The notes beneath the pieces are model-generated. The model saw nothing but the letters and a program-made list of their open reading frames with translations. It was not told the DNA's origin and did no database searches. A program made the translations under genes and the position numbers. A stretch of 64,000 nt of DNA. It comes from Salvator merianae. Lineage: Eukaryota; Chordata; Lepidosauria; Squamata; Teiidae. Below, piece by piece: positions 1 to 11,835 of the stretch. Every line of letters begins with the position of its first letter. Positions within the stretch are counted from its first letter, which is position 1. Location of the stretch: contig QVOM02000053.1 in assembly GCA_003586115.2 (NCBI GenBank), forward strand, positions 8,578,032 to 8,642,031. Reading direction: 5' to 3'.

Positions 1-482
1 GGCCAGTTAATATCAGGAATGAATGGGGCCTTTTCCTTATATACTTATATAGATCGTGGTGGAAACCATTCACACTGGAAAGGCCTGACTTAAAAAATAT
101 CTCTTCAACAGGTGCCTAAAGGATGTAATGGCAGGTGTTTTGTAAATTTCAGAAGAGAGAATGCAACTATAAACACAGGCCATATGTCTCTGCTAACTTA
201 CTTCACCTCACCTGACCTTTTTATCTGACCTCGCCTTACTTTTTTGAGGTACCCCTAGTCTCCATTATGGTAGCAGTGGTTTCCTTGCAGTGATTACATC
301 CACTTGCAGCATTCAACCCTGGAAGAGGGTTGTCCACAGCTAGCAGCGTCTGTGAGTGACTGTAGATGCGGCAGTGGGGTTGTGTGGATGCACTTACCCA
401 GTGAGTGTCTGCTTGCTAACTAAGGGTTAAGTGGGAACAGACCCTTAAGCAGGAAGATACATTAGGTGAGAGGTTTGGTGTA
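1..482. other. unique non-coding sequence
   Basis: No recognisable exon, RNA gene or transposon end was seen. The minus-strand reading frame that runs through here owes its His/Thr/Tyr/Ile runs to the adjacent TG/TA microsatellite and is not a gene. Confidence 0.5.
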
Positions 483-492
483 CGTGTGTGTA

Positions 493-553
<61 letters not shown>
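483..553. repeat. (TG)n(TA)n compound microsatellite
   Basis: About 35 bases of TG dinucleotides (one interruption, 'tagtg') run straight into about 36 bases of uninterrupted TA. Compound TG/TA tracts are common in vertebrate DNA and are usually length-polymorphic. Confidence 0.97.
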
Positions 554-557
<4 letters not shown>

Positions 558-1799
558 TTGCAATTGCTTGGAGCAAATTGACAACTGAGTAATTGCATGT
601 CTTCCTTGGACACTTTGCATAAATGTCTGAGTGTTTCTAAAAATAGAAAGTTATGGTCTGTAAATAATTTCTGTGTCCTGGCTGTGTCCTGTGTCCTGGC
701 TGAGTAAACAAGTAGGAGGGGAAGATAACCTCCCTTTCTATTGTTTGTAGCATAACACATCCAGTCGTGTGTATTTCTATTAGAAGAAATGAAAAATGTA
801 TTTTGAACAGTGTCATTTCTTACTGTGTCATGGATCTTGAGATGATTTGTAAATGCTCAGTTATAAGTGGCTTACAATAGGAAATCAGTTAGCTTCTAAT
901 GTTATGCTGATGCATGGCAGTTGCTTCTGCCCATTAATGAACTAATCCCTAATACTTGAGTAGATGTTATTCATACCCTTGTGTACTGCAGATTTCATTT
1001 TGGCTAGAATCAACATTATAATTGAAGAAAGCAGAATTGAGATGGATTATGGTTTGTAGATCCTGCCCTTTTGTGGAGTGTGTGCATTTGGGAAGAAAAT
1101 TAAGAGTGTTCAGAAGATCTGATGAGATAATTGAATAGGTTCCTCACTCCCTTTCACAGTGGCAAACGCTTAGGCTGTGGATTGTGGGTAGGACTCCAGT
1201 ATGAAGTCCAGGTCAGGGATCCTATATCTTTAATAGTTGTGTGGAGGAGGAAAATTCAGCAGGAATAGATAACAATGAATGCAGCACCTGCTGAGATGAC
1301 CTATTCTGAACAAATATTAAAGTTATAGGAACACTAACCTGGATTATATGGCAACCCTAATTGTCTACAAGCATACCGCGGGTGCCTAGAGCAGGAGAAA
1401 TTATATCATAGACTGGAATGCCAAGATAATTGATGGATATTGCTTGGCATACAACTTTCGTAAAGTTGGTTCCACCTGGAGGTACTGATGTTTGTCCACC
1501 CTGTGAGGGCTTCCCTGAGGAACTAGATCTACTATATTAAATACAGATGGTAGTCATTCACAGCTGAATGTAAGCTGTAAAGTGTGAATAGTTACATATA
1601 AAGAAAACACTGGGATAGGCATTGCTCTATCATTGATCAACCTATGGTTGGGTGAAAGGTTACCTTTTGTTTAGGTACCCAAACTCTACAAAATCAGCAG
1701 ATGCTTTGCTAGAAGTTATTGTGCACTGTGCTGGTTGACTTGATTGAATTTGGGGCATTTTTGGTACCTAAAGTAGATTTTAGTCTCTTCCAAGTCTAG
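554..1799. other. unique AT-rich non-coding sequence
   Basis: No frame of useful length, splice-bounded exon or recognisable repeat was seen on either strand. Confidence 0.45.
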
Positions 1800-1801
1800 T
1801 T

Positions 1802-1876
<75 letters not shown>
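1800..1876. repeat. (TTTC)n microsatellite
   Basis: About 19 near-perfect tandem copies of TTTC. The tract is purely pyrimidine on the plus strand, so it is also a candidate triplex-forming mirror repeat. Confidence 0.98.
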
Positions 1877-1899
1877 ATTCTAAGCATATCTCTAAATTG

Positions 1900-2180
1900 T
1901 TAGTTAATCAAAGGTTGTGGGGAGGAACTCAATTCTTCCCAGTTATTTTCTCGAAACTTTTTTTAAAAAATGGCTTAATCTCCCTAATTTACACTGCATT
2001 ACATTTTCACGTTTGCTAAATGAAATTTATAATAGCTTATGGGCAGGGTTCAAATTAACACTTCTTGGTGTATTAATGAGCTGTTTTTAATTCTTTCTGA
2101 CCAATTATTATGCAAATAAGAAGCTGAAATCTCAGTTTTCATGCTGCTTTAGGTACAGAAGGTATTTTATATTGGGGCCC
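1900..2180. promoter_or_regulatory. candidate non-coding regulatory block with POU octamer
   Basis: Repeat-poor AT-rich stretch containing a perfect octamer ATGCAAAT at 2110-2117, directly after a CAATTATT homeodomain-like site. POU-domain factors bind the octamer. The regulatory role is inference, since such motifs also occur by chance in AT-rich DNA. Confidence 0.2.
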
Positions 2181-2271
2181 ATAAATATAGTGCATGGGGA
2201 AAAACACAGTGTTGTAATCTTTGGGATCTACGCAAGGTGTTCTGTAGTTTCCAGAGTACTATATGAAGAAG

Positions 2272-2333
2272 GCCCACCACCTTGCTAAATGTAAGCAGGT
2301 CTAGATCTGGTCTGGATGAGTGACTGTCACACG
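2272..2333 (+). repeat. 5S rRNA-like fragment (5S-derived SINE or pseudogene)
   Basis: The run CCACCACCTTGCTAAATGTAAG, AGCAGGTCTAGATCTGGTC, TGGATGAGTGACTG follows the middle of vertebrate 5S rRNA in order: the GCTAAGCAGGGTCGGGCCTGG internal promoter region, then TACTTGGATGGGAGACCGCC. It has many substitutions and lacks both 5S ends, so it is not a functional 5S gene. A 5S-derived SINE relic is the likeliest reading; a chance-degraded 5S pseudogene is the alternative. Confidence 0.45.
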
Positions 2334-2339
2334 TAGGTT

Positions 2340-4854
2340 AGATTAGTTTCCATGACAGAAGAAATCCTAAGTAAGGTTGATGGTACCCCCAGTTCCCACT
2401 TTTTTCTTAAATTAAATTCATTAAACTTGGTTACATGCATATACATTTTGCTTCAGACAGAGTAGTCTTGCTTGTCGATGGTGATGAGATACAAATTGTA
2501 TTTTTATGCTGATGCATACTTCCCTTTCCATTCCAGTTGGGTCAATGCAATGAGTTGATAAATCCATGTCTACCATGATAAGTTGAGGGTTATTCCTCCC
2601 AGACTCCTATTCATAAGCATACTTTCTAGCTTTGCACTTTCAGATTTCAGAGGGAAAGGAGGTGCCATAGACTACTTTCTCACCTTCTTCATCCCATTCT
2701 AATATGAATGAAAAGTGATTCTGGGAAATAAGAAGTTCTGGATCTTCATCAATGGAATTAGACTCACCAGCATCTCTATCGATTAATTCACATGTGATCT
2801 GCAGTTGATAGGTACTTCCTTGAGATAAGACAGGTGCAGGTGATTGATAGATTTTGAGGGACAGTGCGGGAAGGAAGATTGAGGAAGCAGCTTGTTCTTT
2901 GCCAGAACCAGGTGCAGAACTACTATTGATGTCCTGTGTTTGCTTGGTATTGTAGCGATATATAAGAAAAAGATACAGGGTTTTTCATTCTGAGTATGAT
3001 GGAGGCTATACTGCTGCTTTGTGGAGTCATAGCTATACTGAAGCATGACCCTTTTTCAAGGACTCAGGGTTTTGTATGGATATTGCCTTATGGATAGCTT
3101 CTGAAACGTGGGACCTGTTCACACTTTAGCACTAGTGAGCATCCAGATGCTCACTAGCATAGTGCACCCACTTGCTGTGCTCTTCTCCTTCCTGTGTAAA
3201 TATTGCCTGTGGATGGCCAAAGGGCAGTTTGTGTTCTACTGCAGCATCCCTTTGAAACTATGGTCTAAATGGGGCTTAATGTAGGCTTATGATAGAAGGC
3301 ACCATTCTCTTGTGTGCCATGAAATGAGAAGGTAATTCTCTGGACCCCGATTTGGTGGCTGAAGCTATTGCGGAGCATGACGTTAGGATAGAAAGTGAGG
3401 CAATATGTGAACCTAAGTGACCTGGGGGCATGAGGCAAAGGCCAAGATGACACTCCCTTTAGGACTAAAGAAATTGGTTTCAGGAAGCAGCAGAACATGC
3501 CTATGTGTGGCAGGCAGAAGACCTCTTAATTGCCTTTCCTTAGGAAGGCACTTGAGTATTCAAATGTGAGTTCCTTCTGACACTAATATGCAATTTTAAG
3601 CATTCCTTAGCAGAGAAAAGGAAGGGACATGTGGCATCTGGGAGAAAGAATTAGTAATGGGAACAGAGAAGGAGTTGCATGCGTGAATGTCAAAACTCCC
3701 TAGCTGCACACTCACTGGGTGCTTGAAGACCTCTGGAAAGGATTCAGCTGGTGACATAAACTGTCAACGTTTTCCAGACTTCCTCCTGCCACCATCAGGG
3801 TGGGAAATTGGTTTTCCAAATTAACAAAACATGGCAGCTTTAGAGGGAGCAAATTCAGGATCTTGCATGGCAAGGATAATACATACGCAGACATGTGAAA
3901 TATGTTCTGTATTGGGAATTGCCCAACGCTGAAGCTTCTCCTACCCCAAAGCAGTGTTTTTTTTTCAGACATTTTCTGCTTCTTCTCATAGACATTAATT
4001 GATCCAATTAAAATGTGAACAGCTCTTTCCTGTCCCCTGTTTATTCACTGTTGTAGCTCAGTCTGTTGTTTTTCTATCGGTAATTTTGGAGCTGATCTGC
4101 AGAACTGTGAAAAAAAAAAGTAGCTGGCAAAGTTGCAAAGGGAAAGAAGCAAATGGAGAGACTTAAGGGAACCTGGAATGGCAGCAAGGACAAGAGGGGC
4201 AGCTGGAAAGATGCTCAGTCTGGGTGGCATCAGAGACATATGGGTGACCATGGTGTTAGGTTAAAGATTCTGAGGTATCAGAAGAGACACTGGGGCAGCA
4301 GAACTTGGGGAGGTGGTGTGGCAATTTGAAGCCTAATTTTAGTCACTTGAACTGTGCTGTATTCCATGGCACGTTGAAATGTAAGTCAGGCAGGTGGAAA
4401 CAAGGTTTACAATCACCATAATCTTGACCATGCCACAGTTCTGATCTGTGGATCACTTCAAATGACCTGATTCACCTTGAGAGGAAGCAGGAAGCTTGAC
4501 TAGGTGGAGAGACTTTTGTGCTCAGAAGAATACTTCATCACTTTAAGCCTTCAACTGTCATGGTCCAGAGTTCTGACAACTTCTTAGTGAAGGAAAGGCT
4601 CTAGAGGGAGGCAAAAGCCTTCTAGGTTTTGACTCCTGCCCAGCCCTCAGATGAGGTGGCTTTCCTTTGTTGACATCAGAGAGTTAAGGTTTTGGCCAAC
4701 TACTGCTGTACAATGTGAACCCCTGAGCCTTGCTGGGTTATATCTGAAGCGTGTCACTGACTGCTTTCTGAAGAGTATTAGAACAAGAAATTTCAAGTGT
4801 CCTCAAAACTGTCCAGGGTTTGGTTGATTATGTATACACATCCATGCAGTTTCT
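2340..4854. other. unique non-coding sequence
   Basis: About 2.5 kb without a convincing exon or recognised repeat. Five minus-strand frames of 68-87 codons occur here. None shows a known domain, and their composition matches the surrounding DNA. Confidence 0.4.
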
Positions 4855-4945
4855 ATGGCAAGGATACAGAAGTGGTTTGCTAAGTTTTCTTCAAGGATTG
4901 AACCCATGATCCTTTGATTTCCAGGCAGTTGGGCTACTTGCTACC
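4855..4945 (-). repeat. tRNA-derived SINE fragment (antisense)
   Basis: 'CAGAAGTGGTTTGCTAAG' followed by 'GGATTGAACCCATGATC' matches the layout of the better-preserved copy at 46960-47172: an 'AGAAGTGGTTTGCCATTGCC' body, then an antisense B-box-like GGATTGAACC. It is a degraded, truncated copy. The B-box reading places the element on the minus strand. Confidence 0.5.
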
Positions 4946-5070
4946 TCAATGTGAGGTAGGCCTGGCCAAGTGGAGACATAATAGGTACCATCCACATGAT
5001 TGATTGTGGCTGACAAAGGTGTGGGGCATCTGCAAGTCCCTGTGTCAGAAGCAAATACCTTTGGGCCTTT

Positions 5071-5165
5071 CCTCCTAAAGGGTGACCTTTGGTTAAAGTG
5101 GCTTTAACTACTCTGAGGTCACCCTTTCTGGAGGAGTTGGCATGGGGGACATTTGGATGTCCCCC
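5071..5165. repeat. nested hairpins (foldback sequence)
   Basis: CCTCCTAAAGGGTGACCT (5071-5088) pairs with AGGTCACCCTTTCTGGAGG (5116-5134). The loop between them holds a second near-palindrome, GGTTAAAGTGGCTTTAACT (5091-5109). A third hairpin, GGGGGACATTTGGATGTCCCCC, follows at 5144-5165. A decayed foldback transposon is the likeliest origin; no flanking duplication was identified. Confidence 0.6.
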
Positions 5166-5301
5166 TTGTCCCCACGCTGACTCTTCATCAGACTATGTAC
5201 TTGGGTATGCAGCCTGACTTCTGGCAGAACATTTAGTTGTTACCCTATATGTCTGCACAGGGAAATCATCTGCATGAGTGCCATTCCATTCGCACAGATG
5301 A

Positions 5302-5549
5302 TACATAAGAACACAAGAGGAGCCCTGTTGGATCAGGCCATGGCCCATCTAGTCCAGCATCCTCTCTCACACAGTGGTCCACCAATTGCTTCTGGGCATT
5401 CTCAATCAGAAGTCAAAGACAAAACCTTCCCCTGCTCTCAACTCCTTGCAGATGGCATTTAGAGGCATCCTGCCTGTCTCTCCACTGTGGCAGTAGTACC
5501 TACTCATCCATTCTAGTAGCCACCGATACACCTGATCCTCATGAATCTG
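5302..5549 (+). repeat. squamate dispersed repeat, 'CTGTTGGATCAGGCC' family
   Basis: Starts 'ACATAAGAACACAAGAGGAG' and continues through GATCAGGCC, CATCTAGTCCAGCATCC, CACAGTGGTCCACCA, the purine-rich AGAAGTCAAAGACAAAACC and AGAGGCATCCTGCCT to a tail near CCTGATCCTCATGAATCTG. It is co-linear with the copies at 12882 and 13111. This sequence type is abundant in lizard genomes; I recognise it from the pattern and did not run a search. Non-coding despite a 62-codon frame. Confidence 0.75.
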
Positions 5550-5608
5550 GAAGCTTCAGAGGGCCAGCACAAGACATTGTTTCTTATAACAGACCAGCAA
5601 GTGTACTA

Positions 5609-5721
5609 GGAACTTCCCCGCAGCATGCTGGTGTGGCCTAAGGGAGTCCCCCCCCCCCTTAGCCTGCCCCTGGGGGCAGAACCTCCCTTAGATCACACCA
5701 GTATGCAGAAAGGGAGGTTCC
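5609..5721. mobile_element. 113-bp palindromic MITE with TA flanks
   Basis: The two ends are near-perfect inverted copies for about 39 bases: GGAACTTCCCCGCAGCATGC... on the left against the reverse complement of ...GCAGAAAGGGAGGTTCC on the right. Only about 30 bases (a poly-C run and GGGGGCAG) lie between the arms. TA dinucleotides flank both sides (5607-5608, 5722-5723), as expected for a Tc1/mariner-type duplication. No transposase is encoded. Confidence 0.65.
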
Positions 5722-6049
5722 TAATATATTTGTTGATACTAGCCACTGCACATTTGCCCTTCGTGTATTTCCTGTTGGCTTTCCTGCCTCTGCACTGACC
5801 GCCAGGTGGGTTCATTCCATCCAGCCCCACAAGATCCTCCATTTGGATGCAGTCATCCTTAAGACTCCCTGTATGGCTGAGGGATGCTGGTGTAATTGAA
5901 CCCAGATCTCCTGGATTCAACATTATTCAGCTAGCCTAGAACTGTAGTGGTAAAATGTCTGAGTACTAGAAATACTTTCAAAAACTGATTGCATAGCCCA
6001 TATGCCAAAGACACATTACACAACCAAGGAGGCCGTTCTGTGTGTCTAC

Positions 6050-7000
6050 CGTTAAATATAATTTTATAATGAAAAATTTTCTCTTATGAAGGTGAAACTT
6101 CGTGATCATATTACAATTCTAATTTTTCTATGCATAGCAATCGAATGGCCTCCCCATATTGCCACATAAAGTATAGATTTAAAGTTAAATGATCCAGTCA
6201 GTCGTTTAACATTTTCTTACAGAGTAATTTCTTCAGCAACTCCTGGATGTTTACATATGGCTCCCCCCTAGTCTCTCTTTTTTATATTTACATTTTGAGA
6301 ATTGAAGAAAATCTGACGTTCCTTTTTGAAACTGTTTTTAATAGCCTTTGTTTATTTTTAATATCTGGTGTTCCGGACTCCTGCTCTAACGATTTTTTTC
6401 ACACTGCATTGGTAATTAAATTCATTCATTTTCCTGGCTGCACAATTCCTTTAAATAAAAAAAGTTATGGGTAATAACACCTATTATGTTGAAAGTACAG
6501 AGCAGAAAAGGGCAGATCAGTAGCTTCCTCTTCAAGGAGATTGTGTGGAGATTCAGGTCACTATGATTCAGATAAAAAATTATCTGTAAGTTTATGCAAT
6601 ATTTTAGCCTTTTAGATTTTTATGTCAGGTTCAGCAATTCTGATTGTGAAGATTTGATTCATCTGCCTCCCAACTTCCATCCATCCCTTATGAACGTAAT
6701 AACACAAAGTGAATTATGGATGCAACTTTTACAAATCTTTTGTTCGCGGTATTTTGTCTTCTCAATAGCACAAAGACAAAGCATTCTGATAAATTAGGAT
6801 TATCCAGAAGACAGACTCCCTGGTAAACCTCTGGAAGATTTTGAAGTAGATTCATTTGGATTTCTGGCTTTAATTGTGAAGCAATTAATTATTTATTTAA
6901 AACAGTTAGGTATACCTTCTCATTAAAAAACATAGAAATGGTTTAAACAGAATGATAATGTTGAATTCATCTTTGGCTGTTCTTAAGTCTCCTGGTTATA
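6050..7000. promoter_or_regulatory. AT-rich repeat-poor block, possible conserved non-coding DNA
   Basis: Nearly 1 kb without recognisable repeats. It holds several homeodomain-type cores (GGTAATTAAATTC near 6411, AAGCAATTAATTATT near 6880) and no coding frame with domain similarity. Conservation cannot be judged from one sequence. Confidence 0.2.
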
Positions 7001-7057
7001 TGAAGAAATGTTGCCCAACCTTGTTTGAAATGACTCGATAGTTTTCATGCAGTCACA

Positions 7058-8095
7058 TCTTCATGGTTTTTTTTTAATAATATTTATTTTAGAATACATA
7101 AAACATATATTTTATTCTCAAATGGGTACATTCACATATTAATCCTTGTTTGTTACATGTTGACTTCCCCACTTCTTCAAAAGTTTCTTCTAGATTTCAT
7201 GTTGCTTGCCCCTCTTGGTTTCTAAGTTCCCTTCTTCTTCTGACCCGTCTTCTTTGCCTTTCCTCGTCAAACCCATCAATAACAAGCTCATTCTCTAATT
7301 CTTGTGGAAAGTCAGTAAAGGGCTTCCAGTTTTTAACAAACTAATCCACCATCTTATTTCTCAGAAAGTTGGTCAATTTGTCCATCTCAGCCAGCTCCAT
7401 CATATTAATCAATCAATCAATCATCTACCACAGGTACTTTATCCACTTTCCATTTTTGGGCATAGACCATTCTAGCTGCAGTTACTATATTTTGCATTAA
7501 AACATTAATATATTACCATCATCAAATTTTCTATTATCCCTAATAGGTAAAATTCTGGTTCAAAAGGGATATTAGTCTTTAAGATCTTCTGCATAACTGT
7601 AAATATTTGCACCCCATTTTTTTTTTTTTGCTTTTACACAAGTCCACCACATATGGTAAAGGTAGCTTCTTGCTTTTTACATTTCCAACACTTACTTGAT
7701 GTGCCTTGATACATTTTTGAAATTTTATAAGGTGTTAAATACCATCTATACATCATCTGATATGTATTCTCTTTTAAGGCAATACATATAGTAAATTTCA
7801 GATCTTTAATCCAAAGTTTTTCCCATTGTTCCCTATGTATATTATAATTAAAATTTCTGGCCCATGTTATCATACATTCCTTAACTTGTTATTGTTCCAA
7901 TTCTATCTTCAAAAGTAATTTATACATCACACCTATAATGCCTCTCTCTTCTTTTTCAAGATCTTCTTCCCATTTCTGTCTTCCTAATTCAAAATTTATC
8001 CTTTTATCTTCTTGAAACACATCTGAAAGCTGTGCATACATAAACTGTTGTACCTCCAAACCTTCCTGGTTTAATTCATCTCTTTCCTTAAAACA
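7058..8095 (-). pseudogene. LINE-1 3' end: C-terminus of ORF2 plus poly(A)
   Basis: Read on the minus strand, 7873 down to about 7640 encodes an L1 ORF2 C-terminal stretch with the order NFNYNIHREQWEKLW, FTICIALKENTYQMMYRWY, LTPYKISKMYQG, KCWKCKK. This is the 'MxxRWYxTP..L..M......CWRC' block conserved in vertebrate L1. The next motif, FYHMWWTC, is present one frame over, which indicates a 1-base indel at about 7655. Downstream, ARMVYAQKWK and similar residues continue to about 7200. The element ends in an A-rich tail (T-run on the plus strand near 7065). Most of the element (ORF1, endonuclease, most of RT) is missing, as in a 5'-truncated insertion. It is dead: frameshift, stops and truncation. 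Confidence 0.85.
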
Positions 8096-9310
8096 AATTC
8101 ATTTCATTTCATTCATTCTGGAATATCCATGCTTTACTCTGGAATATCCAAATATAGTAGAATAAGTAAGCGACATCTGGATGCAGCTATGATGGTGTTA
8201 TTTATCCTATTTAGCCTTGCCATCAGGGGACGATCAGAAGTCAGTCCACTGAACTTGTCAATGTCCTGAAATTCCAACCAAGTGAGGTAGTTATCTAAAT
8301 GCTGACTCCACTAAAGGAAGTAACCTCAGGGTAGTTACTTGAGGATTAAGGTAAGGTAACTTCATTTGGCTGAAGAGGCAAAAAACCATTTGACTTCCCA
8401 GCGTCCTTGATAACATCTGATAGCTCTTTAGTCCCTTATGTATGACCCCCAGATTGCTTACACACAAATAATTTATATTGAATTTTCAGATTAAAGTAGA
8501 AGTGGAATTGAAGCTGAAATATTGGGCAAAGGCATACAAAAAAGTTTTGAATCAAAAATGTTTTTCCTTTTCCTACCCATGTGTATTCTCAGTTTCCCTA
8601 CCTTCCTCTGCCTTTGGAATGTGCCTTTGAACCATATCATGAACTTTCTTGATGGATATCAATAATTCCAAAGGAGTTATAGTTTTGGGCTACTGAATGC
8701 ATCAAATACATAAAGGAAGATAAAAGACCTACACTAGAGAAACAGTTTTTAAATGTACCATTGCCTACATTTTTTTAAAAAATTGTATCTTCCATTCAAA
8801 GAAAATCTTTGTTTTCTTTTCTTTGGTAAGGTGATTATTCTAATAGACTTGGTTATTTCCCTTGTTTCCTCAACAAGAAAGAAAGAAATTATCCAATTGC
8901 TTGGAAAGTCACAATTCAGGTATATTTATGAAAACACAATTACTTCCTATCTTCGCTCTTAGATTAGGGAAGGGTTTTTCTTTTCTCTTTTTGGTTTGTT
9001 TTTGTTTTTGCTTGAGGTTATTTTTATACTATGCAAGAGAAGAGCACCTAGTTAAAAGAAAAAAAGAAAGGAAACCTAGACAACCTACTTTCTGCATTCA
9101 TAAATAACTTTTGAATAGGGAATTTTCTTTTATTCCTATCAGCACACAGACAAATGAATCTAGCATCAGCAAAACAGGCAATTGCAAACTCAAACATGGA
9201 GCAATGTGGTTAATTGTTAAAGAGGGTGGACACAAGGTGTAGAATTTGCAGAGCAGAAAGAGCTCTCCTCCACCTACACTGCCCAACTTGGTATTTTATG
9301 TTTTAATAGA
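8096..9310. other. unique non-coding sequence
   Basis: No exon or repeat was recognised, apart from a short direct duplication 'CTGGAATATCCA' near 8130 and 8150. The frames at 8753-9107 are short and have no domain. Confidence 0.4.
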
Positions 9311-9312
9311 AC

Positions 9313-9741
9313 TAAGGGCCTTTTTGCGCTTACCAGCAGGAGAGTTCCACCTGTATGCTGGTCTTGAAGTTGTCTGAGCCCTCCCTTGGCTGCTCCCGCT
9401 GTGGACAACTTAAAACCTGTCCAAGGGCTTACCTGAAGCACGAGGAACAGCCTCAGAACAGTGTCTTTGTACCTCTTCCTTGTGCTGTGTAGTCATGGAC
9501 CGCATGACTGCAGCTGCACAGTTATTTGCAGTTTCTGGATTGTCCTCCAAAGTCTGAAGCTCAGGCCTGGACTCTGCAATGGTGCTCATTTCCAGCAATT
9601 TTCATTTTGCGTGCTACTGGAACAGAACAAGATTTGTAGTGTGCAAAATGTCAATGGTACCAACCTACCTTGCTCTTGACTGCCTTGGAGTTGTCTGCGT
9701 AGACAATTCCAATCTGGAAAGTCAAATAAGGCCTAAGACAA
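9313..9741. mobile_element. MITE, GGGCCTTT-TGCACTTACC family
   Basis: Left end 'AAGGGCCTTTTTGCGCTTACC'-like at 9313. A degenerate right end, 'AAAGTCAAATAAGGCCTAAG', lies at about 9718-9737. The interior has no transposase frame. The left end is clear; the right end is weaker. Confidence 0.55.
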
Positions 9742-10023
9742 CTATCTGGTAATACTCGCTCCAGAGCTATAAGCTAAAGAGTTGCATTCCATAAATTCCT
9801 TAGGGAAATTGCAAGGAGACCAGGCCAGGAGGCCCCCTGGAATGCCTTGTCCACACTACAAAGAGATTCACTGAAGTTAAATCTAGACTGGAACCTCTTG
9901 TGCTACACCTCTCACCAGCCAGAGAGTGAGGAGGAATTGGCCAAAAGCCAGAAAGCAAAAAATAAATTCTCCAGCTAAGGTTTTTTTTGAGGAAGGGAGA
10001 GAAGGGGGTCCAAAATATTGGAT

Positions 10024-10334
10024 TAGGGATGTGCACAAACCAAATTGAACCAAACTACAAAAGCAACGAATCAGCTCAATTCGAACCTCATACTGGTTTG
10101 TAGGTTCATCAAACCAGTTCATTGCTTTAAAAATTGTTTTAAAAGCCCTTTAAAAAGGGCACAGATACTATTGAACAAGTTCCATTTAGAATCCATTTGG
10201 ATCAAACCAGCTTTTGTATTCAAACAGAAGCCTAGAACTGACTGGGGTTTACATTCAAATTTGAACCATTCATGCTTCCACCCCAGTCATTATTCAACCG
10301 GGTCTAAAAAGAATCGGTTTAGCATATCCCTATA
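10024..10334. mobile_element. MITE, GGGATGTGCACAAACC family
   Basis: Left end TAGGGATGTGCACAAACC; right end GGTTTAGCATATCCCTATA, its imperfect inverse. The interior is rich in short GGTTYRAA/TTGAACC words, typical of this lizard family, and includes an AAAAGCCCTTTAAAAAGGGC inner hairpin. Non-autonomous. Confidence 0.75.
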
Positions 10335-10685
10335 TTGGATGAGAATATATTGAAATGTTTTACAAAAGGGGTATTATTTGAATACTTGCATCATCAGTGG
10401 AGTCTTCTTTGAATGTATCCAATTGGATGAGATGTTAAATGTTTTATTCATTATGTCTCCAAGCACACAAGGGCAAAATTTGGAAGAAGCTCATTCTAAC
10501 AGGATTTGGTCAAAGAATGAGGTCTTTATCTGATGGCCTCAAAGCAAACTGAAGTATGAATTAGTCATTTTGAACTAAGGCAAGATCGACCTGGGTCCTT
10601 TATTGTTTTTTGAGGGCACCGTGAGGGCACAATGTCTGCACAACACTGTCGCCTCATTCTCATTCGATGTGTAGGAAAAGCACAG

Positions 10686-10960
10686 CTAGAGATGTGCAGA
10701 TTTGGTTCAAATTCAAATGGTTCAGATTGAACACTTTGGCTCAAATCAGTTTGATTTAAACTGAGCCAGCCCCCATCTGAAAGCCCCAAATCAAGAGGGT
10801 ATAGGAGTGTGTGCAGAGTAGTTGGTTGACCTGGAGGCTGCAAAAAATTGGCCACAACGTACAGGCACTGAGCTTAGTGGGGAAGCTGCCATGTAAGTGG
10901 CTTTTCCCCATTGGCTGGGCTGTAATAGGTACACCTTGCACCTCGAAATGTCATGGGTTG
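10686..10960. mobile_element. partial MITE, GAGATGTGCAG family
   Basis: Begins CTAGAGATGTGCAGATTTGG and continues into GGTTCAAATTCAAATGG and GGGGAAGCTGCCATG. The matching right terminal repeat was not found, so the copy looks truncated near 10960. Overlapping reading frames here are by-products of the repeat. Confidence 0.6.
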
Positions 10961-11800
10961 TGTGGAATGCATGGGTCAGTGGTGGGAACTCAGCTATAAG
11001 ATAATAAACTCAGATAACAGCCACCTGGCATTTACTTTGTGGTTTTGGCATTGGACAGATATCAGTTTATTTTCCTACACCTTATGGACTTAATTTTAAC
11101 TCTTTTGATTATTTCCCAAGATCTGACCCTCAACGTGTTCCTGTTCCTTCGATCTTTTGTCTTTCATAGTTTGATTTATCTTATTTGTTGCATGTGTTCT
11201 GTTTTTATGTAAATTGTTTTTGAAATTTCTGTTTCAAGGAGGGTGTAGAAATTATTGTAATAAATGAATTGAACATGTTTATGTGTATCTAAAATATGAA
11301 GATTAAAATGTTTCTTTTTAAAAAAACAAAACAAAACAAAACTATAAAGCAATTTGCTGCAGGTAACCCACAAAATTCAGGTTTTCCTTGTGTGCTCATA
11401 AATTCTAATGAGTAAAACCTACCAATATAAAGGATACTTGGATATTTCTCTCAATTAAAATGTTCTCCTAGGTGTGTAAAAAAATACAATTACAGCTGTT
11501 TGAGGAAGTGCTTATAAGTAAATGACATACTTTCCTCAATTTTTTGTGTGTGCGTATGCAAAATTAGGTCAAAGGAATTTTCATTTGAAAACAGCACTTT
11601 GTCTTATTATCTGCAACACATGTCTCACAAATTTGTAGATCTCGTATTCATCAGAGTAAAATTCCAAATCATAATGAATGGTTTAGACAGCATTATCATC
11701 AATTTTCTGCAGGTGCAGCTGTGAAGATCAGTCACTTCAATCAAAATCCTCTGTCAACTTTTTCAGCGCTGTCATTTTTTACATTCAGATACGCTGAAAT

Positions 11801-11835
<35 letters not shown>

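Noticed and set aside
416..760. 114-codon minus frame
   Set aside because: Its YIYIYI and HTHTHT runs are the TA/TG microsatellite; no start context or domain.
2272..2333. Functional 5S rRNA gene
   Set aside because: Only the central part is recognisable, with many substitutions and no T-run terminator in place.
4855..4945. tRNA gene
   Set aside because: The B-box-like word belongs to a degraded SINE; no cloverleaf can be drawn.
7634..7873. 79-codon frame as an independent gene
   Set aside because: It is part of LINE-1 ORF2, with the next motif shifted by one base.
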